Source: Clostridia bacterium (GTDB taxonomy: Bacteria; Bacillota; Clostridia; Lachnospirales; Lachnospiraceae). From it: a stretch of 64,000 nt of DNA. A model generated the notes under the pieces. That model searched no databases and was not told the DNA's origin. It worked only from the letters and a program-made list of their open reading frames with translations. The stretch spans positions 180,931 to 244,930 of the forward strand of contig CAJTFE010000002.1 in assembly GCA_910575725.1 (NCBI GenBank). The letters are read 5' to 3'. Positions 59,115 through 64,000 of this stretch are shown piece by piece. Each line of letters starts with the position of its first letter. Within the stretch, counting starts at the first letter, position 1. Position numbers and translations under genes: made by a program.

Positions 59115-60305
59115 TTAAACTTCTTCCCCCAGGCACCGGAAAATGGCTTCCAGTTCATCGGGGGACGCCTGCTCCCGCAGGCGGTAGAACAGTTTGTCAA
59201 TGGCTTTGGAAAAGCCCTTTTTCTCCGCCTCTGCAAGCATCCATTCCTTCGTCTTTTCTATCTGGGGCATGGACTGCTGGAAAATCATCCAGCACATAAA
59301 TTCTTCCTCGTATTCCTTCAAAATCTCTCCCGCCTCCCTGGCCGCCTGCTTCTTAGCCTGGTTGTTCGCCTTTGCAAGGGCTTCCATATCATCCATATTG
59401 TATAGGAAGGTTCTCGGAATCTCCGTCACGGCTTCCTCAATATCCACCGGCACCGCCAGATCTACGAATACCCTGGGCTTTTCTGTATGTATCCGCTCCC
59501 GGATCTTATGGTAAGTCAATGTATAATGGGGACTTGAGGTGGCGCTTATAACCACGTCCATCTCATCCACATAGGAATACCGATCCTTGTAATCGATCAC
59601 CTGACTGCTCTCGCTTTTCAAATGGGCATCGTGGCTCAAGGTGATATTTCGAATCGTACTGTAGATGTGCAGTCCCTTCATACTGCAGAGATTCTTCAGC
59701 ACAATCCCGCCGATCTCCCCGGTTCCCCCAATCACCATAACCTTCTTTCCCCCAAGGCCTCCCAGGGCTTCCTCCGCAGCTTTGACGGCAAGGGTGGCTG
59801 TGGAAACAGAGGTTTTGGAAAGCTCCGTATCCGTTTTGATGCGTTTTGCGCAGGTTACGGCGTAGCGGAACAGGGTATTCAGATATTTTCCTGTGGTGCC
59901 GGCCTCCCTGGCCTGGCCGTGGGCCTTCTTCACCTGGCCCAGAATCTGATCCTCTCCCACCACCATTGAATCCAGTCCGGCCGCCACCAAAAAGAGATGG
60001 CGCACTGCCTTCTCCCCCTGGTAAAACCGCAGATAATCGGTAATGTGATCTACCTTAAGGGCGCCTGCCTTCTCAAGGACAACCCTCTGGATCCTGGAAA
60101 ACAGCTTCTGCCGCTGTTCCTCCCTCGTATAATAAGTATAAATCTCCGTCCGGTTGCAGGTGGAGATCACCACGCTTTCCGCCGCCTTAGCTTCAGAGCG
60201 CAAAGCCCCGAGAAGCTCCGTCTGCTGCTCCTGTGTAAAAGCGAATAATTCCCGTATGGCAAGGGGAGCCGTCTTATGGCTGATACTTAAAAGCTGAATC
60301 CCCAT
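59115..60305 (-). CDS. hemA: Glutamyl-tRNA reductase HemA
   Basis: 396 residues. Catalytic cysteine and RNA-binding region in VVISTCNRTEIYTYY, LFLVAAGLDSMVVGEDQILGQV, NADPH site KVMVIGGTGEIGGIVLKNL. It makes glutamate-1-semialdehyde, the first tetrapyrrole step. The next enzymes, hemL and hemB, are not in this operon. Co-transcription with cobM places tetrapyrrole supply under the cobalamin riboswitch. Confidence 0.94.
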   Translation of the reverse strand: MGIQLLSISHKTAPLAIRELFAFTQEQQTELLGALRSEAKAAESVVISTCNRTEIYTYYTREEQRQKLFSRIQRVVLEKAGALKVDHITDYLRFYQGEKAVRHLFLVAAGLDSMVVGEDQILGQVKKAHGQAREAGTTGKYLNTLFRYAVTCAKRIKTDTELSKTSVSTATLAVKAAEEALGGLGGKKVMVIGGTGEIGGIVLKNLCSMKGLHIYSTIRNITLSHDAHLKSESSQVIDYKDRYSYVDEMDVVISATSSPHYTLTYHKIRERIHTEKPRVFVDLAVPVDIEEAVTEIPRTFLYNMDDMEALAKANNQAKKQAAREAGEILKEYEEEFMCWMIFQQSMPQIEKTKEWMLAEAEKKGFSKAIDKLFYRLREQASPDELEAIFRCLGEEV

Positions 60306-61061
60306 CTATGGCTCCACTCCTTTTCTGAATTCGTGGGTAAAGGTTTTATCATAAAGCTTAGACAGCTCATAATCATCCCCCAGAAAATCACCCACTACCG
60401 TCAGCGCCGTCTTTCGTATGCCGGCCTCCTTCACCTTTTCCGCCAGATCCGTAAGGGTGCCCCGGACGATCTTTTCATCCTCCCAGGTGGCCTTGTATAC
60501 TACCGCTGCCGGGGTGTCCGCCCTGTACGCCTGCCGCAGCACAGCGCAGAGCTCCTCCAGCATTCCTACACTTAAAAAAATAACCATGGTAGCCTGGTGT
60601 CTTGCCAGATCTAAAAGCTTCTCTCCCTCCGGCATGGGGGTGCGCCCTTCCATCCGGGTAAGTATAACAGTCTGGCTGACGCCGGGCAGGGTGTACTCTT
60701 TTTTCAAGGCTGCGGCTGCGGCCAGAAAAGAGCTGACACCGGGAATCACTTCATAAGAAATCCCCATTTTATCCAAAGCGTCCATCTGCTCCCTGTGGGC
60801 CCCGTAAACAGCCGGATCCCCGGTATGCACCCGGACTACCTTTTTTCCGGCTGCCTCCCCTTCCTGCATCACAGCCAGAACCTCCTCCAAGGTCATACCC
60901 GCGCTGTTGTAAATACATGCATCCTTCTTTGCATCCGCCAGCACCTTAGGGTTCACCAAAGACCCTGCATAGATAATAATATCCGCACTGTCTATCAGCC
61001 GCTTTCCCTTAATAGTCAGAAGCTCCGGATCCCCCGGCCCCGCTCCAATAAACGATACCAT
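60306..61061 (-). CDS. cobM: Precorrin-4 / cobalt-precorrin-4 C11-methyltransferase CobM/CbiF
   Basis: 251 residues: MVSFIGAGPGDPELLTIKGKRLI, IYAGSLVNPKVL, RVHTGDPAVYGAHREQMDAL, PGVSSFLAAAAALKKEYTLPGVSQTVILTR-type region. First gene of the operon, 80 bases after the riboswitch terminator, with AGAGGTAG before the ATG. Confidence 0.95.
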   Translation of the reverse strand: MVSFIGAGPGDPELLTIKGKRLIDSADIIIYAGSLVNPKVLADAKKDACIYNSAGMTLEEVLAVMQEGEAAGKKVVRVHTGDPAVYGAHREQMDALDKMGISYEVIPGVSSFLAAAAALKKEYTLPGVSQTVILTRMEGRTPMPEGEKLLDLARHQATMVIFLSVGMLEELCAVLRQAYRADTPAAVVYKATWEDEKIVRGTLTDLAEKVKEAGIRKTALTVVGDFLGDDYELSKLYDKTFTHEFRKGVEP

Positions 61062-61117
61062 AGCTCTACCTCTTTCTCTTGTATTTTCTTAACTCCGCCG
61101 CTTCCAAAACTGCTGTC

Positions 61118-61140
61118 TTATATTGCAGCAGCCCACACAC
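61118..61140. repeat. Family C short palindrome in the cobM leader
   Basis: CTGCTG (61112-61117 region) and CAGCAG around TCTTATATTG, next to GCCC; minus strand reads GGGCTGCTGCAATATAAGACAGCAG. A related phrase, GGGGCTGCTGCAATATAGAC, lies at 61234-61253 at the 3' edge of the riboswitch. Confidence 0.5.
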
Positions 61141-61144
61141 ACTA

Positions 61145-61176
61145 TAAAAAAGAGCCCGCGGCATAAACGGGCCCTG
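61145..61176 (-). terminator. Terminator of the cobalamin riboswitch (attenuator)
   Basis: On the minus strand GGGCCCG and CGGGCTC pair (one G-U) and are followed by TTTTTT. It lies between the aptamer and cobM, so B12 binding would be expected to favour early stop. Confidence 0.8.
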
Positions 61177-61257
61177 TCTGTCTCTTTCTTTCCTCGAACA
61201 GCTTTTACCGGAAGCCCATTCAATCCCTGGAGGCCGCCTGTCTATATTGCAGCAGCC

Positions 61258-61465
61258 CCGCTGGCAGAAAGCAGGTTTCCTGACTTATAGTTCTCCGCCT
61301 TCGCCCTGCCTTCTCACGCTTTGCACGCAATGGCTTTCTGAAGCATCTGCTCCCGGACTCGGCTCCCTAAATACAGTGACCGGATCGCTTGGGATTCTAA
61401 CCCAATTCCCTTTTCTGCGTCTGCGGATGCTGTGGTTCCCTTCGTGAACCGCAATCTGCGGACGC
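61258..61465 (-). promoter_or_regulatory. Cobalamin riboswitch (AdoCbl class)
   Basis: Minus-strand sequence shows the conserved blocks in order: GGGAATTGGGTTAGAATCCC, then CGATCCGGTCACTGT, GGGAGCCGAGTCCGGGAG, and the 3' block AGTCAGGAAACCTGCTTTC with TGCC. These match the aptamer of cobalamin riboswitches. It sits in the leader of the cobM-to-cobO operon, followed by a terminator, so high cobalamin should switch the operon off. Confidence 0.92.
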
Positions 61466-61515
61466 ACACTTTCTGCTGTACTTTATTCATTTTTCTGTAA
61501 TAACATCTGTTTTAT

Positions 61516-61544
61516 AGTTTAACATATGGGGGGGAATTCGTCAA
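61516..61544 (-). promoter_or_regulatory. Predicted promoter of the cobalamin operon
   Basis: On the minus strand TTGACG (61544-61539) and TAAACT (61521-61516) are 17 bases apart, with a run of seven C in the spacer. It overlaps the 3' end of the acetyltransferase gene and lies about 50 bases before the riboswitch aptamer. Confidence 0.75.
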
Positions 61545-62482
61545 ATAAGAAAGCTTTCATTTCTGCCTCCTGTGACAAACATGCATCCAAGGATTCGTGA
61601 TTAAAATAATCCGTATCGTCCCTGCTCCAGCATACCCCCGTCCGAATCACTCTTGCAGGGCAGCCGGCTATTACCAGATTCCCGCCAAACTGACCAGAGG
61701 TAACTGCCCCAGCCCCTATAACAGAGCCTGCTCCGATCCTTGCCCCTGCCAGAATAATGGCTCTATAGCCGATCCATACATGATCGCCAATGATAACATC
61801 TGCAGGATGATTGATTCTCTTCTTCGTTTCCAAATCAAACATATGATGCCCGTCATGGTTCCGTATCTGCACCATTGTAGAAATCAGACTGTCCTTTCCT
61901 ATCATCACTTTTGCTCCGGACACTGCAATATATGCTTCCATAATCTCTGCCCTGTCCCCGATCACGCACACACCGCCGTTCCCAAAACCAACCGTCAGAC
62001 TGCCGGCTGTAACATGACTGCCGATTACCATCCTGTTATCTCTTCCGCGAAAAATAATGGAAACCGTATCCGGAACTGTCGAATCAAACTCAACCCTGTT
62101 TCCCCAAAAATCCTCGTAATATCCCTTATTCTCCATTTTCTTAAGCATCTTGCCTGTGATATTTACCTGTCTTCCGATTATCTCATCAACATGAACAACC
62201 GTTGCTCCGGGAATATGCGCCATGTCGCTTCTTATAGATTCATTGGTCCATGGTGCCCCCCCCCGATATGATCACAAGGCTGTTTTCCAGCTTATACAAG
62301 TTCTCCCGGCTGATAACCGGTATTCCATCAAAGCTCTCCGGTGCATCCGTATCCCATTTTCTGTCGCACAGATAGTCCGGCTTTATTTGAGCAAACAGCT
62401 CTGGTTTTATGGTTTTATAATATTGTCCGATTCCATATATAATAACAGACCGGAACATCTTCTTGTCTATCTTCCTTTCCAT
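61519..62482 (-). pseudogene. Sugar O-acetyltransferase with left-handed beta-helix, broken by a poly-C frameshift
   Basis: Two frames make one protein. Piece one (62240-62482): MFRSVIIYGIGQYYKTIKPEL...ENSLVIISGGG, a PglD-like N-terminal nucleotide-binding-like domain. Piece two (61519-62223): hexapeptide repeats (VIGDRAEIMEAYIAVSGAKV, IIGDHVWIGYRAIILAGARI, VIGAGAVTSG, VIAGCPARVIR) of an acyltransferase. Between them nine G on the minus strand (62264-62256) shift the frame; eight would join them as ...SGGAPWTNESIRSDMAHIP... The catalytic His in NHDGHHMFD is present. Likely modifies a surface or metabolite sugar; may be on/off by slippage. Confidence 0.8.
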
Positions 62483-62518
62483 ATGTATACCGTCCTTTCA
62501 TGGCTGCTTAACAATGAA

Positions 62519-62562
62519 AACAGCCCTTCGTTGTCTTTAGTATAACAACTTCGGGCTGTTCA
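62519..62562 (-). terminator. Intrinsic terminator downstream of the AAA-ATPase gene
   Basis: AACAGCCC and GGGCTGTT (with ACAAC/GTTGT inside) form a long stem around TATACTAAAG; TTTT follows on the minus strand. Confidence 0.7.
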
Positions 62563-62570
62563 TTCAATAA

Positions 62571-62699
62571 TTATTCCGTGTTTTCTTCTGTTTCCTCCAG
62601 GCCAAAGACTCTCATGGATTCCTCCAAAAAATGAGCTCCACATCCGGCATATGCACCTTTTCTTTTGGATACACTTTTTTCTGATAATTCATGCTCCAT
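62571..62699 (-). CDS. Possible small protein of 42 residues
   Basis: Short frame from ATG at 62699 to TAA at 62571: MEHELSEKSVSKRKGAYAGC start, GVFGLEE-like acidic end. It lies 14 bases after the stop of the AAA-ATPase gene and before the terminator, so it would be on the same transcript. A GATGGAG run sits too close to the ATG to be ideal. No family recognised; it could be non-coding. Confidence 0.3.
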   Translation of the reverse strand: MEHELSEKSVSKRKGAYAGCGAHFLEESMRVFGLEETEENTE

Positions 62700-62712
62700 C
62701 TTTGAGATATAA

Positions 62713-64000
62713 TCACCCGATCAGAACCTTCTTCCCTTCAAAAGCAAAGCCATACCGGCGAATCCGCTCTGGGGCGATTCCTTTTGCTTCCAGGGCGGAA
62801 GCGTACTTCTTTTCTTCTATCTGTGCAAGGGCTGCCTGCACCGTGTCCTCCAAGGTCTGCTCCTTCCCAGGACGGAACACCTTGAATTCTATAATAATCC
62901 CATCATCCTCTTCCTTCACCGGCTCTAGCATCACATCGTAACGCCCCAGACCGCTCTCCCGATTGGAGCTCAGAATGTAGCGTCCACGGAGCTCCGCCAA
63001 AAGTCCCAGCACAAAGCCGTGGTAAAAGCGCTCCGGTTCCGCTGTTTTAGAAGGCTTTTTCCCGGTATCGAAGGAACTGAAAGTCTCCTCTGTGATATCG
63101 TTCATATATTTATTCATTTCTTCCAGACTGCCTTGAAGCAAAGCTTCTACAAATTCATTGTATCCCACTGTATCACTTGCAAACCATTCCCGGAACATCC
63201 CCTCAAACATGGTTCGCACTTCTTTATTTGTCAATGTCAGATCGTACTCCTCGCGCCCCCACTGCTCATTAAACCAAAATTTTTCCACACGCAGATATCC
63301 GCCAGCCAATAAAAGGCTCCAGACTGCGTTTTCACTGGCCTGCAGCTGATTGAATACAACCTGTTCGTCGAGCTCTGTGTGAAATGATTTTCCTTCCAGA
63401 AGATCTTCCATAATAAGCTTAATCCGTCTGCTTCCTTCCTTTATCAGTTTTCCTGCCAGACTGTTGCTGCTGGTATTGGCCCAGTAAGCAGAAATCTTTC
63501 CTGTTTTCAAAAAGTTCAGAATCGACCAGGGATTGTAGATGTCCCTTTTACTTCCGAAACTAAATCCGTCATACCAGTTCTTCACCCTCGCTTTTTCCTC
63601 AGAAAGCCCGAACTCCTCCAGAGCTGACCACACCTCCTCTTCTGTAAACCCAAAACAGTCCGCATAGGCGTCAGAGGTGGTTGACACAACGGTCAGATTA
63701 TTCAGATCTGAAAAAACAGATTCCTTGCTCACCCGGGTAATCCCTGTCATAACAGCCCGTTCCAAACTAGAATTGCTTTTAAATGCAGTGTTAAAAAAGC
63801 TTCTGGTAAAAGATACAAGCTCCTTCCAGTAACCTCCCACATAAGCTTCCTGCAAAGGCGTATCATACTCATCTAAAAGAATAATTACCCGTTTTCCGTG
63901 ATACCGGTACAGATACTCCGACAGCTTCTGAAGGGCCATGGACGCCTCAACATCCCCCATATCTTCCCGGACGCTGTCAAAGAACCGCCTGTCGGCCTCT
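62713..64000 (-). CDS. AAA-ATPase-like / PD-(D/E)XK nuclease protein (partial, runs off the right edge)
   Basis: At least 429 residues; the N-terminus with the Walker A motif is outside the window. Visible: Walker B-like VIILLDEYDTPLQEAYVGG, VMTGITRVSKESVFSDLNNL, WYDGFSFG, YNPWSILNFLKTGKISAYWANTSSN; then a C-terminal nuclease-fold domain with GRYDVMLEP and GIIIEFKVFRPG, the D-(x)-EFK active site. This matches the AAA-ATPase_like plus DUF1703 (PDDEXK_9) family, widespread in gut Firmicutes and Bacteroidetes, often in many copies; role unproven, possibly defence or mobile-element related. Confidence 0.9.
   Translation of the reverse strand, partial: EADRRFFDSVREDMGDVEASMALQKLSEYLYRYHGKRVIILLDEYDTPLQEAYVGGYWKELVSFTRSFFNTAFKSNSSLERAVMTGITRVSKESVFSDLNNLTVVSTTSDAYADCFGFTEEEVWSALEEFGLSEEKARVKNWYDGFSFGSKRDIYNPWSILNFLKTGKISAYWANTSSNSLAGKLIKEGSRRIKLIMEDLLEGKSFHTELDEQVVFNQLQASENAVWSLLLAGGYLRVEKFWFNEQWGREEYDLTLTNKEVRTMFEGMFREWFASDTVGYNEFVEALLQGSLEEMNKYMNDITEETFSSFDTGKKPSKTAEPERFYHGFVLGLLAELRGRYILSSNRESGLGRYDVMLEPVKEEDDGIIIEFKVFRPGKEQTLEDTVQAALAQIEEKKYASALEAKGIAPERIRRYGFAFEGKKVLIG

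Overview
The window looks like chromosomal DNA of a spore-forming anaerobic Firmicute of the Lachnospiraceae (Clostridium cluster XIVa) type. Evidence: a mother-cell sigma factor (SigK), a CotH-like spore coat protein, the mtaB-ireB-ruvX-DUF1292-fur-rnj-trmR-U32 gene order known from Bacillus/Clostridia, strong AGGAGG ribosome sites, and a complete-looking oxygen-independent cobalamin operon. G+C is about half by eye, except for an AT-rich island at about 39.0-44.2 kb. No rRNA, tRNA, CRISPR array, integrase or transposase was found.

Layout. 0-8 kb: minus-strand housekeeping operon (mtaB, ireB, ruvX, DUF1292, fur, RNase J, MltG-like stub, TrmR-like, U32/TrhP-like, sigK). 8-15.4 kb: HPr-like gene and a carbon-source cluster (frameshifted AraC regulator, SDR, 2-hydroxyacid dehydrogenase, three-part TRAP transporter, DapA-family aldolase). 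15.6-21.3 kb: thiI, cysteine desulfurase, rsmE, prmA, nnrD and an unknown gene. 21.4-31.8 kb: rqcH, secreted five-SH3 protein, zinc phospholipase C-like, aroK, TetR regulator, CotH, Mbeg1-like hydrolase, ferredoxin-type aldo/keto reductase and an unknown gene. 31.9-35.4 kb: glgX and metA. 35.6-61.5 kb: a 26 kb minus-strand cobalamin operon led by a promoter, a cobalamin riboswitch and a terminator; it includes two triple fusions (HemC-CobA-HemD and CobK-CbiE-CbiT). It is interrupted between cobU and cobS by the AT-rich island. 61.5-64 kb: a frameshifted sugar O-acetyltransferase and a partial AAA-ATPase/nuclease.

Most unusual content. (1) Two families of dispersed hairpin elements keep a common core while both stem arms change together from copy to copy. 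Family A sits just after stop codons; family B sits just before ribosome binding sites and ends in a fixed tail, GGAACTGGAATAGGAG. (2) The AT-rich island split one family-B element, and the two halves still match. The island carries an intact two-gene module: a NodU/CmcH carbamoyltransferase and a membrane-anchored protein with phosphoribosyltransferase-like motifs. It is flanked by two diverged copies of an orphan RlmD-tail gene and by broken KilA-N, DUF1016 and RhuM genes. (3) The sigK ribosome site lies in a 16-bp hairpin whose loop contains a good sporulation-sigma promoter. (4) Poly-C tracts break two genes, and another lies in the promoter spacer of the cobalamin operon.
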